NCBI GenBank assembly: GCA_947624985.1
Contig: CANQMO010000011.1
Span: 1 to 64,000, forward strand
Length of the DNA: 64,000 bases
Reading direction: 5' to 3'
Source: an uncultured Oscillospiraceae bacterium
GTDB lineage: Bacteria; Bacillota; Clostridia; Oscillospirales; Oscillospiraceae
Both the position numbers and the translations under genes were made by a program. Below the pieces are notes generated by a model that worked only from the letters and a program-made list of their open reading frames with translations, did no database searches and was not told the DNA's origin. Shown here one piece after another: positions 15,631 through 25,076 of this stretch. Numbering within the stretch: the first letter of the stretch is position 1; every line of letters starts with the position of its first letter.

Positions 15631-16851
15631 ATGAATGCATATAGGAACGGAAAGAAGCTGGCCGGGAAGATACTGGTCCTGGCCCTGTGCCTGGCGCTGC
15701 TGGCCGGTGTTTTTGGCGGCACCACCCGGGCGAAGAGCGGCGCGGCCCTGACCCTGGCCGCGGCGGACAGCCGTCAGGAGATGACCGCCGCGGATATCTA
15801 CGAGCAGAACGTGGATTCCACCGTGGGTATCACCACCGCCGTCACCACCACCAACTACTGGGGCTATGAGACCCAGTCCGCCGCCGCCGGTTCCGGCTTC
15901 ATCGTCACGGAGGACGGCTACATCCTGACCAACTACCATGTGGTGGAGAAAGCCGAGTCCATCACCGTCGCCCTCTATGACGGGGACAGCTACGACGCCG
16001 AGCTGGTGGGCTACGACGAGAGCAACGACATCGCCGTTTTGAAGGTGGACGCCGAGGGGCTCAAGCCCGTGACGGTGGGCGACTCCGACGCGCTGCGGGT
16101 CGGCGACGAGGTATTGGCCATCGGCAACCCTCTGGGCGAGCTCACCTTTTCTCTGACCGGCGGCATGATCAGCGCCCTTGACCGGGAGATCACCGTGTCC
16201 AGCGGTGTGACCATGGACCTGATCCAGACCGACTGCGCCATCAACGCCGGCAACTCCGGCGGCGCGCTGTTCAACATGTACGGCGAGGTGGTGGGTATTA
16301 CCAACGCCAAGTATTCCGGCAACGGCATGAGCGCCTCCATCGACAACATCGGCTTCGCCATCCCCATCAGCCGGGTGGCGTCCATAGCGGAGAGCATTAT
16401 CAAAAACGGCTACATCGCCAAGCCCTACATCGGCGTGACCATCTCCGATGTGAGCGAGGAGGCCCTGGGCTACGGCCTGCCGGAGGGCGCCTCCATCCGG
16501 TCCGTGGAGGAGGACAGCCCGGCTGAGGAGGCCGGTCTTCAGGAAAACGACATCGTGACCGCCGTGGACGGCCAGCCGGTATCCGGGCGGCGGGACCTGT
16601 CCGCCATCGTGGGCGCGGCCCAGGTGGACAGCGAACTGACCCTCACCGTCTACCGGCAGGGGCAGGAGATGGAGATCACCGTGACCGTGGGCGAAAAGAC
16701 CCAGGAGGCCCTGCCCACGGAGGAGCCGGGATCGGAGAACGGCTCCGACGCCAACACCCGGCCCGGAGAAGGGGGCCAGGAGGACTGGCAGCAGTTCGGC
16801 GATTCCTTTGAGGATTTCCTGCGTGAATTCGGCCGGGAGTACAACAACTGA
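15631..16851 (+). CDS. HtrA/DegP-like serine protease with PDZ domain
   Basis: A 406-residue membrane-anchored or secreted quality-control protease. An N-terminal hydrophobic segment (residues ~10-30) is followed by a trypsin-like domain with catalytic His103 (TNYHVVE), Asp133 (SNDIAV) and Ser209 (NAGNSGG). One PDZ domain spans about 270-350 and a Ser/Glu/Gly-rich acidic tail ends the protein. The start at 15631 sits nine bases after GGAG; an ATG two codons earlier is too close to it. Such proteases degrade misfolded envelope proteins and are often stress-regulated. It is flanked by terminators on both sides. Confidence 0.93.
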   Translation: MNAYRNGKKLAGKILVLALCLALLAGVFGGTTRAKSGAALTLAAADSRQEMTAADIYEQNVDSTVGITTAVTTTNYWGYETQSAAAGSGFIVTEDGYILTNYHVVEKAESITVALYDGDSYDAELVGYDESNDIAVLKVDAEGLKPVTVGDSDALRVGDEVLAIGNPLGELTFSLTGGMISALDREITVSSGVTMDLIQTDCAINAGNSGGALFNMYGEVVGITNAKYSGNGMSASIDNIGFAIPISRVASIAESIIKNGYIAKPYIGVTISDVSEEALGYGLPEGASIRSVEEDSPAEEAGLQENDIVTAVDGQPVSGRRDLSAIVGAAQVDSELTLTVYRQGQEMEITVTVGEKTQEALPTEEPGSENGSDANTRPGEGGQEDWQQFGDSFEDFLREFGREYNN

Positions 16852-16859
16852 TGAAATAG

Positions 16860-16906
16860 GCCTCGCAGAGTTTGCGCTTCCGGGCGCAAACTCTGCGAGG
16901 CTTTTT
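16860..16906. terminator. bidirectional terminator between htrA and the pot operon
   Basis: A 17-bp nearly perfect stem (CCTCGCAGAGTTTGCGC and its complement) followed by CTTTTTG on the plus strand lies between two convergent genes. It can serve htrA and perhaps also potC-potD on the opposite strand. Confidence 0.9.
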
Positions 16907-16922
16907 GTGAGGCTCGTGAGAG

Positions 16923-18896
16923 TTAGTTGATCTTTAATGTCTCCCACAGGGAGTTGATGTAGTTCAGCGTGTCGAAGGGCAGGTTGCGGTAGGCGTAGGC
17001 GTTGTACTTCTCGGTGAAGCCGCCCCAGTCGGGGTAGAGGATGTCCATGGCCTCCTGGCCCATATAGTCGATGTACGCCTGATTTTCGTACACAAGAGTA
17101 TTGGGGGAGGCGTAGTATGTGTACTCGGCATTGGCGATGGCGGGGCCCTCAGAGAGCATGAAGTTGATGAACGTCTCCGCCAGCTCCTTGTTCTGGCAGC
17201 AGGAGGGGATACACATGGCGTCGATGTAGAAATTGGTGGGCTCGGGGTAGTAGAAGCGCAGATCCACCGTGTCGGCCTGGGCGTCCAGCATGGTGAAGTA
17301 GTCCCCGGCGTAGTAAGGGGCCACGGCGGCCTCGCCGGACTCCATCATGTTGTATACCTCGTCCATCACATAGCTGCGCACCACGCTCCGCTGCTCCAGC
17401 AGATCGTCCAGAGCCCGGTCCCACGGGCCGTGGTCATCGGCGTTCACGTCCAGACCCGCCCGGTACATGGCGGTGCCGAAGGCGTCCCGGGAATTGTTGA
17501 ACTGGAGGATCTGCCCGGCGTATTTCTCGTTCCAGAGAAGATCCCATGTCCCCGTGTCGGCCTGGTCCACCACATTGGCGTTGTAGATCACGCCCACCAC
17601 GCCGTAGGCGTAGGGCACGGAATAGGCGTTGTCCGGGTCGTAATAAAGCCCCCGAAAGTCGTCGGAGATATACTGGGCATTGGGGATGTTGTCAAAGTCC
17701 AGCGGCAGGAGCATATCCTCCGCGATCATGCGGGCGATCATGTAATCGGAGGGGATGATCACGTCATAGCTGACCGCGCCGGAGGAGAGCTTCGCGTACA
17801 TGTCCTCGTTGCTGGCGAAGGTGGTGTAGTTGACCTGTACGGGCCGGCCGTACTGCTGGCGGTACCAGCTCTCAAATTCCTTGACCACGTCCATGGAGCC
17901 CTCGGAGCCGTCGGAGATATACTCGCCCCAGTTGTACACGTTCAGCACCGGGGGCCTGTCGTCGGTCTCGGTGACGGCGAATATCAGGCTGGCCGCCAGG
18001 GCGGCCAGGGCCAGGGTACCGCCGCCGGCATAGAGGATACGCCGCGTCCGGGGGCTCATGGGGGCCCTGCGCCCGGCGGCCCGCTTGGCTCTCCGGGCGG
18101 CCCGGACCTTCTGGCCGTCCTCGCTGTCGGTCAGGTTCGACAGCAGAAGCAGCGCCAGTATCACGAAGAAGATCAGCGTGGCCAGGGCGTACATATCCGG
18201 GGTCACGGTCTTTTTCGTCATGTTGTAGATACGGATGGGCAGGGTCTGAAAGCCCGTACCGGTGGTGAAGTAGCTGATGACGAAATCGTCCAGCGAGAGC
18301 GTGAAGGCCATTATCATGCCCGTGACGATGGCGGGCATGAGCTCGGGGAGCTCCACCTTCCAGAAGGCGCCCCAGGGCGTGCAGCCCAGGTCCATGGCCG
18401 CCTCCGGCAAAGAGGCGTCCATCTGCCGCAGCTTGGGCAGCACCTGTAGTATGACATAGGGCAGGCAGAAGGTGATATGGGCGATGAGCAGGGTGACGAA
18501 GCTGAGACTGTTCGCCAGGCCCAGAAGCCTGCTCACGAACACGAACATGAGCATCATGGATATGCCGGTGATGATGTCCGGGTTGATCATGGGGATGTTC
18601 GTCACCATGTCCAGAGCCGAGCGGAGATACCGGCTGCGCATACGGTGGATGCCCACGGCGGCGGCGGTGCCCATAACGGTGGACACGCCCGCGGCGCACA
18701 CCGCCAGTACCAGGGTGTTGCGCACGGTCTTGAGGGTCTCCGTGTCCCGCAGCAGCTCCCTGTACCACTTCAGGGAAAAGCCGGAGAACACCGACAGGCT
18801 CCTGGCCTCGTTGAAGGAGAACAGCAGCAGTATGGCGATGGGGGCGAACAGGAAGATGAACATCAGGGCGGTAAAGATCTTTGACGCACGTTTCAT
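16923..18896 (-). CDS. potCD: PotC-PotD fusion: polyamine ABC permease joined to its binding protein
   Basis: A 657-residue fusion. Residues 1-255 are a PotC-type permease with six membrane segments and the EAA loop EAAMDLGCTPWGAF (165-178) that contacts the ATPase. A very basic cytoplasmic linker (~262-285) leads to a further membrane segment (~286-307). Residues from ~317 are a complete PotD-like spermidine/putrescine-binding protein (LNVYNWGEYI..) displayed outside the cell. Fusion tethers the receptor to the channel and replaces the usual lipoprotein anchor. The order potA-potB-potCD with tight spacing marks one operon. Specificity for spermidine versus putrescine is not evident from sequence. 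Confidence 0.92.
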   Translation of the reverse strand: MKRASKIFTALMFIFLFAPIAILLLFSFNEARSLSVFSGFSLKWYRELLRDTETLKTVRNTLVLAVCAAGVSTVMGTAAAVGIHRMRSRYLRSALDMVTNIPMINPDIITGISMMLMFVFVSRLLGLANSLSFVTLLIAHITFCLPYVILQVLPKLRQMDASLPEAAMDLGCTPWGAFWKVELPELMPAIVTGMIMAFTLSLDDFVISYFTTGTGFQTLPIRIYNMTKKTVTPDMYALATLIFFVILALLLLSNLTDSEDGQKVRAARRAKRAAGRRAPMSPRTRRILYAGGGTLALAALAASLIFAVTETDDRPPVLNVYNWGEYISDGSEGSMDVVKEFESWYRQQYGRPVQVNYTTFASNEDMYAKLSSGAVSYDVIIPSDYMIARMIAEDMLLPLDFDNIPNAQYISDDFRGLYYDPDNAYSVPYAYGVVGVIYNANVVDQADTGTWDLLWNEKYAGQILQFNNSRDAFGTAMYRAGLDVNADDHGPWDRALDDLLEQRSVVRSYVMDEVYNMMESGEAAVAPYYAGDYFTMLDAQADTVDLRFYYPEPTNFYIDAMCIPSCCQNKELAETFINFMLSEGPAIANAEYTYYASPNTLVYENQAYIDYMGQEAMDILYPDWGGFTEKYNAYAYRNLPFDTLNYINSLWETLKIN

Positions 18897-18897
18897 G

Positions 18898-19779
18898 TCA
18901 CTGCCCTCCGTAGGTGTACTTGTCGGTGAGCCGGCGCATTACGCCCATGGCGGCCAGCAGGGCCACCATGAGGATGAAGGCGATGGCCGCGGCGAAGTGC
19001 AGATTGCCGGCCACATACTGTCCCTCGATGGCGTCGCCCAGCAGAAAGAACATGCCGTCGCCCAGCTTCTGGGAGATGTAGAAGGTGCTGATGGAGGGGA
19101 TGAGGACCATGGTCACGCCGTTGACCACGCCGGGCATGCTCAGGGGCAGTATCACCCGCCGCAGCACCCCCGCCGGGGCGCAGCCCAGGTCCCGGGCCGC
19201 CTCGATGAGCCGGTGGTCCATCTTGGCCATGATGGAGTACAGGGGCAGTATCATGTAAGGCAGATAGTCGTAGACCATGCCGATGACGACGGCGGTCTCC
19301 GTGCCGATGATGTGGACGCGGCCCAGGTGCAGCGCGGCCAGAAGGTTGTTGAGGATACCCGTGTCCTGTAGGATGGTCATCCAGGCGTAGGTGCGGATGA
19401 GGAAGTTCATCCACATGGGGATCATGATGAGGGTCATCATGGTCTTCTGGGCCCGGTCCGAGGCGCGGGAGATGATATAGGCCAGCGGATACCCCAGCAG
19501 CAGGCACACCACCGTGGAGAGGAAGGCCAGCCTGACGCTGCGCCAGACGATGACCATGTATGTGCGCACCTCGCCCGTGGCGCCGCCGGCCCCCGTCACC
19601 GAGGAGGTGGCGGTGAAAAAGCGGGTGATGTTGTCCGTGGTGAAGCGGAAGTCGTTGTCCGTGAAGGCGTAGTATGCCACAAAGATGAGCGGGACCACGA
19701 TGAAGATCACGGCCCACAGCTGGTAGGGCGCGCTGGTCACGCCGGTCACCAGCGAGCCCCGGCGGGCTTTTTTGTTCAT
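18898..19779 (-). CDS. potB: polyamine ABC transporter permease PotB
   Basis: A 293-residue inner permease of a spermidine/putrescine ABC importer with six hydrophobic helices. The EAA loop is visible as [18 protein letters not shown] before the final helices. It overlaps potA by four bases upstream (ATGA) and is one base from the downstream potC-potD start, so the three genes are translated as a coupled unit. It pairs with the PotC half of the fusion to form the heterodimeric channel powered by PotA. Confidence 0.93.
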   Translation of the reverse strand: MNKKARRGSLVTGVTSAPYQLWAVIFIVVPLIFVAYYAFTDNDFRFTTDNITRFFTATSSVTGAGGATGEVRTYMVIVWRSVRLAFLSTVVCLLLGYPLAYIISRASDRAQKTMMTLIMIPMWMNFLIRTYAWMTILQDTGILNNLLAALHLGRVHIIGTETAVVIGMVYDYLPYMILPLYSIMAKMDHRLIEAARDLGCAPAGVLRRVILPLSMPGVVNGVTMVLIPSISTFYISQKLGDGMFFLLGDAIEGQYVAGNLHFAAAIAFILMVALLAAMGVMRRLTDKYTYGGQ

Positions 19780-20897
19780 TCGTCCGCCTCGCTTTCCGCG
19801 TCGGACAGCTCGTCGAACTCATTGGAGAAGGAGGCGTAGTCCCCGTAAAGCCCGGAGTACTCGCTCTTTTTCATGATGTGGATGGCGTCCGGCTCGATGA
19901 CGAGGCCGATGTGCTCATCCACGTCCACGAAGTCCGTGGTCTGGATCATCCACTTGAACCCGCCGATGTCCACGATGACCTCATAGTGGACGCCCATGAA
20001 GGTGACGGAGGTGACCACGCCCCGGAGCATGCCCGCCTCCGGCGGGACGATGTCCACGTCCTCCGGCCGGACCACCACGTCCACCGGCTCATTGGGGGCG
20101 AAGCCCTCATCCACGCAGACGAAGGTCTGGCCGGAGAAGGAGACGGATCTGTCCTGCCTCATCACCCCGTCCACGATATTGCTCTCGCCGATGAAGTCCG
20201 CCACAAAGGCGTTTTTCGGCTCGTTGTAGACGTCCTGGCTGGCGCCGATCTGCTGGATACGGCCCTCGGAGATGACCACGATGGTGTCGGACATGGAGAG
20301 AGCCTCCTCCTGGTCGTGGGTGACGAAGACGAAGGTGATACCCGTGGCCTTCTGTATCTTTTTCAGCTCCTGCTGCATATCCTTGCGCAGCTTCAGGTCC
20401 AGCGCCGCCAGCGGTTCGTCCAGCAGCAGCACCCGGGGCCGGCCCACTAGGGCGCGGGCGATGGCCACCCGCTGCTGCTGGCCGCCGGACAGGCGGGTGA
20501 CGGACCGGTGCTCAAAGCCCGTCAGAGCCACCAGAGAGAGCATTTCCTCCACCCGCTGGTCGATCTCCTGCCGGGGGACCTTTCGCTCCCGCAGGGCAAA
20601 GGCCACGTTATCGAACACGTTCAGGTGGGGGAACAGGGCGTAGCGCTGAAAGACTGTGTTCACGTTCCGCTTGTGCGGGGGGAGGTCGTTGATACGCTGT
20701 CCCATGAAGAGGATGTCCCCGGCGTCCGGGGTCTCGAACCCGCCGATGAGACGCAGAAGCGTTGTCTTGCCGCAGCCGGAGGGGCCCAGGAGCGTGAGAA
20801 ATTCGTTGTCGTAGATGTCCAGACTGATGTTGTCCAACACCACCTGCCCGTCAAAGGATTTGGTGATGTTCCTCAGCTCGATGATCTTATTGGCCAT
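19776..20897 (-). CDS. potA: polyamine ABC transporter ATPase PotA
   Basis: A 373-residue ABC ATPase with a C-terminal TOBE-type regulatory domain. Walker [10 protein letters not shown], signature LSGGQQQR and Walker [12 protein letters not shown] with the switch His in VTHDQEEAL are all intact. The length fits PotA/FbpC/CysA-like importers. Context (PotB, PotC-PotD) settles the polyamine family. The ATG at 20897 follows GAGGAGACG; the earlier in-frame ATG at 20912 lies inside the terminator T tract. Expression is probably controlled by the long leader and terminator just upstream. Confidence 0.94.
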   Translation of the reverse strand: MANKIIELRNITKSFDGQVVLDNISLDIYDNEFLTLLGPSGCGKTTLLRLIGGFETPDAGDILFMGQRINDLPPHKRNVNTVFQRYALFPHLNVFDNVAFALRERKVPRQEIDQRVEEMLSLVALTGFEHRSVTRLSGGQQQRVAIARALVGRPRVLLLDEPLAALDLKLRKDMQQELKKIQKATGITFVFVTHDQEEALSMSDTIVVISEGRIQQIGASQDVYNEPKNAFVADFIGESNIVDGVMRQDRSVSFSGQTFVCVDEGFAPNEPVDVVVRPEDVDIVPPEAGMLRGVVTSVTFMGVHYEVIVDIGGFKWMIQTTDFVDVDEHIGLVIEPDAIHIMKKSEYSGLYGDYASFSNEFDELSDAESEADE

Positions 20898-21280
20898 GAT
20901 CCGTCTCCTCACAAAAAAACAAGTGGACTGCGCCGGAGGCGCATTCCACTTGCAAATCGGTTGCGGTCAGGCCGTCCGCGGGAGATGACGGCGGGCCGTC
21001 CCAATGGATTTGAGAGTTTTCTGAAAGCAACGATGCCTTGCCCTACTCTTACTGACCATTTTACAAGTTTGTGTGCCGCCTGGCACCGGTTATAAAGTAA
21101 CCAACTTATAAAACTTGAGCCCTGGGCCGATCGGCCCAACTCAATCAATAAGGCAGCTTGCGCTGCCAGCCGCTGACGCGGCGTTCGGCATTCGACCCGG
21201 CTGTCCGTGTGGCCTTGGCCGCTCTCTGAGAGAAAACGGCGGTCGCATCCTGCTTTGGAAAGACTTTTCCAATTGAGACT
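20898..21280 (-). promoter_or_regulatory. long structured leader of the pot operon, candidate riboswitch
   Basis: About 380 nt of transcribed, non-coding sequence separate the promoter from potA. On the RNA strand several hairpins are evident. They include GGCAGC-GCAA-GCUGCC, GGGCC-GAUC-GGCCC, a multibranch element closed by CAAGUUU/AAACUUG holding GGUUA/UAACC and GUGCC/GGCAC, a stem AAUGG..GAGU/ACUC..CCAUU, and GACGGC-CC-GCCGUC. The terminator follows. No T-box (GGUGGNACCGCG), lysine, cobalamin, SAM or ykkC core was recognised, nor RNase P, 6S or SRP RNA. It could be a new cis-regulatory RNA, perhaps sensing polyamine, or a separate small RNA. Confidence 0.6.
20912..20952 (-). terminator. 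leader terminator 15 nt ahead of potA
   Basis: On the minus strand a 15-bp stem with a single mismatch and a TCC loop (arms 20938-20952 and 20920-20934) is followed by seven T residues. It sits immediately before the potA Shine-Dalgarno, downstream of a ~330-nt structured leader, and no gene lies between the promoter and it. It is best explained as a regulated terminator. Confidence 0.92.
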
Positions 21281-21285
21281 GGATC

Positions 21286-21314
21286 ATTTTATCAACAACG
21301 CCCCCGCTTGTCAA
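21286..21314 (-). promoter_or_regulatory. sigma-A promoter of the pot leader
   Basis: On the minus strand TTGACA (21314-21309), a 17-bp spacer and TAAAAT (21291-21286). The predicted start near 21279 gives the long leader transcript. Confidence 0.88.
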
Positions 21315-21377
21315 TAGGCGGGGGCGCGAATTATGGCAAAAACGGTCCGGGCGGACCGTCCGTCCGCCCGGCGCGGC

Positions 21378-23954
21378 TCATGAGATCCATACCCCGTCAG
21401 CGTTCACATAGTAAGGGCCGACCCATCTGTCGGCGGCCATGGCGCCGGAGCGGTCCAGATAATACCACTTGCCGCTCACCTGTATCCATCCGGTGAGCAT
21501 GACGCCGCTGGCATTGGAATAATACCACCTGCCGCCCACCATGTACCAGCCGGTGAGCATGGTCCCGGAGGCGTTCAGGTAGTACCAAGCGCCGCCGATG
21601 TACTGCCAGCCGGTGAGCATGACGCCGCTGGCATTGGAATAATACCACCTGCCGTTCGCCATGTACCAGCCTGTGCACATGGCCCCGGAGGCGTTCAGGT
21701 AGTACCAGGCGCCGCCGATATACTGCCAGCCAGTGAGCATGGCGCCGCTGGCGTTCAGGTAGTACCAGGCGCCGCCCGCCTGTATCCACCCTGTGAGCAT
21801 GACGCCGGAGGCATTGGAATAGTACCAGACGCCGTTCACCGCGTACCAGCCGGTGTGCATGGCGCCGGAGGCGGGGTCCAGATAATACCAGGCGCCGCCG
21901 ATGTACTGCCAGCCGGTGAGCAGGACCCCGCTGGCATTGGCGTAATACCACGCGCCGCCCGCCTGTATCCAGCCGGTGAGCATGATGCCGGAGCCATTGG
22001 AGTAATAGGTCCTGCCGCCCACCTGATAGAAACCGGTGTGCATGGCGCCGGAGGCGGGGTCCAGATAGTACCAGGCGCCGCCGATGTACTGCCAGCCGGT
22101 GAGCAGGACCCCGCTGGCATTGGCGTAATACCACGCGCCGCCCACCTGTATCCAGCCGGTGAGCATGACGCCGGAGCCATTGGAGTAATAGGTCCTGCCG
22201 TCCACCTGATAGAAACCGGTGTGCATGGCGCCGGAGGCGGGGTCCAGATAGTACCAGGCGCCGCCGATATACCGCCAGCCTGTGAGCATGGCCCCGCCGC
22301 TGATGTAATACCATGTGCCGTTATCCCCGAACCATCCGTCTGGCGGCGTGTGGGGCAGGACCTCTTCTCTCGCCAGGCCGCAGCGGGCGCATGTGTAGGT
22401 GCGGATGCCCGTCTGGGTCCGCGTGGGGGACACCGTCACGACCCCGCCGTCCCAGACGTGGGGCAGAAGGGGGATGACCTCCGTTCTGACGCGGCCGCAG
22501 TCGGGGGTCTGGCAGGTATACTGCCGGGCGCCATATTCCAGACAGGTGGCCTGTTTTATGACTTTTGGCTGCCCCCAGTTGTTGTGGAAACATTCCTCCG
22601 AAGCGAAGATACTGCCGTCGGGGGGATACAGGGACAGATAGCTCTCGGCGTAGGAGCCCTTCTCCACGTTGAACTGGGTGCCCGATCCGCCGCACATCAT
22701 GAAGGCGCCCAGACCGATGTCCGTGACGCTCCGGGGCAGGGTGACGCTCTGGACCAGCTCGCAGCCGGTGAAGGCCGCCGCGCCCAGACGGGTGACGCCA
22801 TCGGGTATGGTGACGGCGGTGAGAGCGGAGCAGCTGGCGAAGGCGCACTCACCGATGGTCCTGAGCCCGGCGGGCAGCGTGATAGACTGTAAGGAGGAAC
22901 ACCAGTTGAAGGCGTTGTCGCCGATGGCGGTGAGCCCGTTCGGCAGCGTGACCTTTGTCAGGCTCCAGCAGGAGGCGAAGGCGTAAGAGCCGATGGCCGT
23001 CACGCCGGTCTGGACCTCCACTTCGGCGATGTCGGAGGCGAATCTCGACCAGGGCGCGCCGCTTTCGGAACAGCTGTCCATGGCGCGCTGGGAGGAGACA
23101 GTAAGCTTGCCGGTATCGTTGAGGGTCCAGCCATCGCCGGAGGCCACGGTACCATCCCCGTCGTCCCGGGGGCCAGACCCGGGCGCGGAGCCCGCGCTGC
23201 CGGAAAACACCAGCATCCAGCAGTATGTACCGTTATAGGTACAGCAGGCGGCGCCCATGGACTGAAAGTCCCGGCTCAGCAGGAGGCGCCGGTGGGCCTG
23301 CCCTTCATAGCTGCCGCCCTCCTCGGCCAGTGCCTCAAAGGCCGCCTGGGCGGTGACGGGCCCCCGCACGAACATGGCATTGGACGACGGCGCGTAATCA
23401 TAACCGGTGGCGGCGTAGGTCGCTATCCCACTCATGGCCTGCGTCTCCAGTGTGGCGTCATAGGTGAGCGCCGTCAGCCCGGTGACGGTCTCATAACTGC
23501 CGTTCCATATCGCCAGCTCAGGAGCCGGCTCGCTGGTCCGCAGGACGTTGATCTTTTCCAGCAGGGACCGGGCCAGTTTCTGTCGGTATTGGATCTGCGT
23601 GTCCGCCGCCGGCACGGCTTCCTCCGCCGGGACGGGAACAGGCGCGGTCACGGCGGCAGGCTCCGGCGTGGCGGTGGGCTCCGGTGTGGCGTCAGGCTCC
23701 GGCGTGGCAGAAGGTTCCGGTGTGGCGGTGGGCTCCTGCGTGGCAGAAGGTTCCGGTGTGGCGTCAAGCTCCGGCGTAGCAGAAGGTTCCGGTGTGGCGT
23801 CAGGCTCCGGCGTAGCAGAAAGTTCCGGTGTGGTGGTGGCCTCCGGCGTGGAGGCGGGCTCTGTCGTAGAGACAGGCTCCGCCGCCAGGGCGGGCGCGCA
23901 CAGGCTCAGGACGGTCAACACCGCCAGAAAAAGACTGACAAGACGCTTATACAT
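21378..23954 (-). CDS. secreted CAP-domain / leucine-rich-repeat / wall-binding-repeat surface protein
   Basis: An 858-residue modular surface protein. In order: signal peptide (1-24, ending ALA); a low-complexity Thr/Pro/Glu/Ala stretch of [TPEPxA]n repeats to about residue 115; a CAP/SCP-like domain (~120-260); and BspA-type leucine-rich repeats (~330-450; xIGxxAFxxCxxLxxVTLP). A Cys-containing spacer follows, then about twelve tandem ~20-residue GWxxxxGxWYYL/S cell-wall-binding repeats to the end. The start at 23954 follows AGAGGAG; an earlier in-frame ATG lacks a site. The wall-binding repeats should hold it to choline- or teichoic-acid-containing wall. LRR and CAP domains suggest adhesion or host interaction, which is inference. 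Confidence 0.85.
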   Translation of the reverse strand: MYKRLVSLFLAVLTVLSLCAPALAAEPVSTTEPASTPEATTTPELSATPEPDATPEPSATPELDATPEPSATQEPTATPEPSATPEPDATPEPTATPEPAAVTAPVPVPAEEAVPAADTQIQYRQKLARSLLEKINVLRTSEPAPELAIWNGSYETVTGLTALTYDATLETQAMSGIATYAATGYDYAPSSNAMFVRGPVTAQAAFEALAEEGGSYEGQAHRRLLLSRDFQSMGAACCTYNGTYCWMLVFSGSAGSAPGSGPRDDGDGTVASGDGWTLNDTGKLTVSSQRAMDSCSESGAPWSRFASDIAEVEVQTGVTAIGSYAFASCWSLTKVTLPNGLTAIGDNAFNWCSSLQSITLPAGLRTIGECAFASCSALTAVTIPDGVTRLGAAAFTGCELVQSVTLPRSVTDIGLGAFMMCGGSGTQFNVEKGSYAESYLSLYPPDGSIFASEECFHNNWGQPKVIKQATCLEYGARQYTCQTPDCGRVRTEVIPLLPHVWDGGVVTVSPTRTQTGIRTYTCARCGLAREEVLPHTPPDGWFGDNGTWYYISGGAMLTGWRYIGGAWYYLDPASGAMHTGFYQVDGRTYYSNGSGVMLTGWIQVGGAWYYANASGVLLTGWQYIGGAWYYLDPASGAMHTGFYQVGGRTYYSNGSGIMLTGWIQAGGAWYYANASGVLLTGWQYIGGAWYYLDPASGAMHTGWYAVNGVWYYSNASGVMLTGWIQAGGAWYYLNASGAMLTGWQYIGGAWYYLNASGAMCTGWYMANGRWYYSNASGVMLTGWQYIGGAWYYLNASGTMLTGWYMVGGRWYYSNASGVMLTGWIQVSGKWYYLDRSGAMAADRWVGPYYVNADGVWIS
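21430..22310 (-). repeat. tandem ~60-bp coding repeats (wall-binding modules)
   Basis: Near-identical units of about 60 bp repeat along the 3' third of the surface-protein gene, with a higher-order unit of about 180 bp that is almost perfectly copied at ~21,840-22,010 and ~22,020-22,200. High identity at third-codon positions points to recent duplication or gene conversion, so repeat number may vary between strains. Confidence 0.85.
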
Positions 23955-24003
23955 GTTCTCTCCTCTACAAAAGCTGCGGTGATAGGGGCTCATGCTCTGT
24001 ATG

Positions 24004-24990
24004 TCATGCCCGGATATCCGAAAGGGACAGGCCGGGGAAATACTTTTCCGCGAAGGGCACCTGCCGGACCGTAAAGACCCGACCGGTCAGATACGCCAGC
24101 GCGCCGCTGTCGCCGGTGAAGTCGAAGGCCACCCGCCAGGACCACAGGAGCTGCCGGTTTTCCCCGTACCGGCGGTTGAGCTTTTCCCGGCCATATTTGC
24201 CGTCGCCCAGCAGGGGGAAGCCCGCGTGGGCCATCTGGACCCGGATCTGGTGGGTGCGGCCTGTGTGCAGCCGGCAGGCCACCAGGGACAGGCCGTCCCG
24301 GCTGGCCAGGACCTGATAGTCCGTGGCGGCGAAGCTGGCGCCGGGCTCGGAGCGGGGCTTGACGTAGACCTGATTTTTCACCGCGTCCTTGAAAAGCCAC
24401 CCCTCCAGCCGCCCGGCGGCCGGCCTGGGGACCCCCGCGCAGACGCACAGGTATTCCTTCGTGACCTGCCGGGTCCTGATCTTCTCGTCCATGACCCGCA
24501 GGGCGGGGGCGTTTTTCGCGGCGATGACGATGCCGCCGGTGCCCCGGTCGATACGGTTGCACAGGGCGGGGGCGAAGCTGTTCTCCGCCCGGGGGTCCCA
24601 CTGGCCCGTCTGGTAGGCCCGGGCCTGGATACGGGCGACGAGCGTGTCCGCCTGCCAGCCGTCCGCGGCGTGGCACAGCACGCCGGGCCGCTTGTTCACC
24701 AGCAGGATGTTGTCGTCCTCATAGACCACGTCCAGCTCGGGCCTGATCCCGGCCAGCCAGACGTTTGGGTCCTGCCGCCGGGCGGTAAAAAACTCCTCCG
24801 GCACAAAAAGACGCACCACGTCGCCCTCCGCCAGACGCGTGTCCGGTCTGGCCCAGTGGCCGTTGATCTTGATCTCCTTCCGGCGAAAGTACTTTTGCAG
24901 CAGGGCGGAGGGCATGGAGGGGACCTGCTTCGCCGCGAATCGGTCCAGCCGCTGGCTCGCGTCGTTTTTTGTGACGGTGAATTCTCTCAT
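24004..24990 (-). CDS. RluA-family 23S rRNA pseudouridine synthase
   Basis: A 328-residue pseudouridine synthase of the RluA/RluC/RluD family. An S4-like RNA-binding domain occupies residues ~1-80, with the SQRLDRFAAKQ motif. The catalytic domain follows, with the active-site Asp in NRIDRGTGGIVI, the HQIRVQMAHAGFPLLGDGKYG segment and a typical GRTHQIR box. It isomerises specific uridines in large-subunit rRNA; the exact position cannot be assigned by eye. It is transcribed divergently from yceD-rpmF. Confidence 0.9.
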   Translation of the reverse strand: MREFTVTKNDASQRLDRFAAKQVPSMPSALLQKYFRRKEIKINGHWARPDTRLAEGDVVRLFVPEEFFTARRQDPNVWLAGIRPELDVVYEDDNILLVNKRPGVLCHAADGWQADTLVARIQARAYQTGQWDPRAENSFAPALCNRIDRGTGGIVIAAKNAPALRVMDEKIRTRQVTKEYLCVCAGVPRPAAGRLEGWLFKDAVKNQVYVKPRSEPGASFAATDYQVLASRDGLSLVACRLHTGRTHQIRVQMAHAGFPLLGDGKYGREKLNRRYGENRQLLWSWRVAFDFTGDSGALAYLTGRVFTVRQVPFAEKYFPGLSLSDIRA

Positions 24991-25018
24991 GCCATTATAA
25001 TAACATGAAAAAAATGCA

Positions 25019-25047
25019 TTGACAACGGGCTGGACATAATTTATAAT
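25019..25047 (+). promoter_or_regulatory. sigma-A promoter of yceD-rpmF
   Basis: TTGACA (25019-25024), a 17-bp spacer and TATAAT (25042-25047) lie 29 nt ahead of the yceD start. Confidence 0.9.
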
Positions 25048-25076
25048 ACTTTGGCGACTGTATCGAGGTTTGTCAC

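Noticed and set aside
20898-21280. T-box or RNase P RNA in the pot leader
   Set aside because: No GGUGGNACCGCG T-box sequence and no conserved RNase P core were found; 6S and SRP patterns are absent as well.
21430-22310. Regularly spaced repeats that could suggest a CRISPR array
   Set aside because: The repeats are contiguous ~60-bp coding units without unique spacers, in frame with wall-binding modules.
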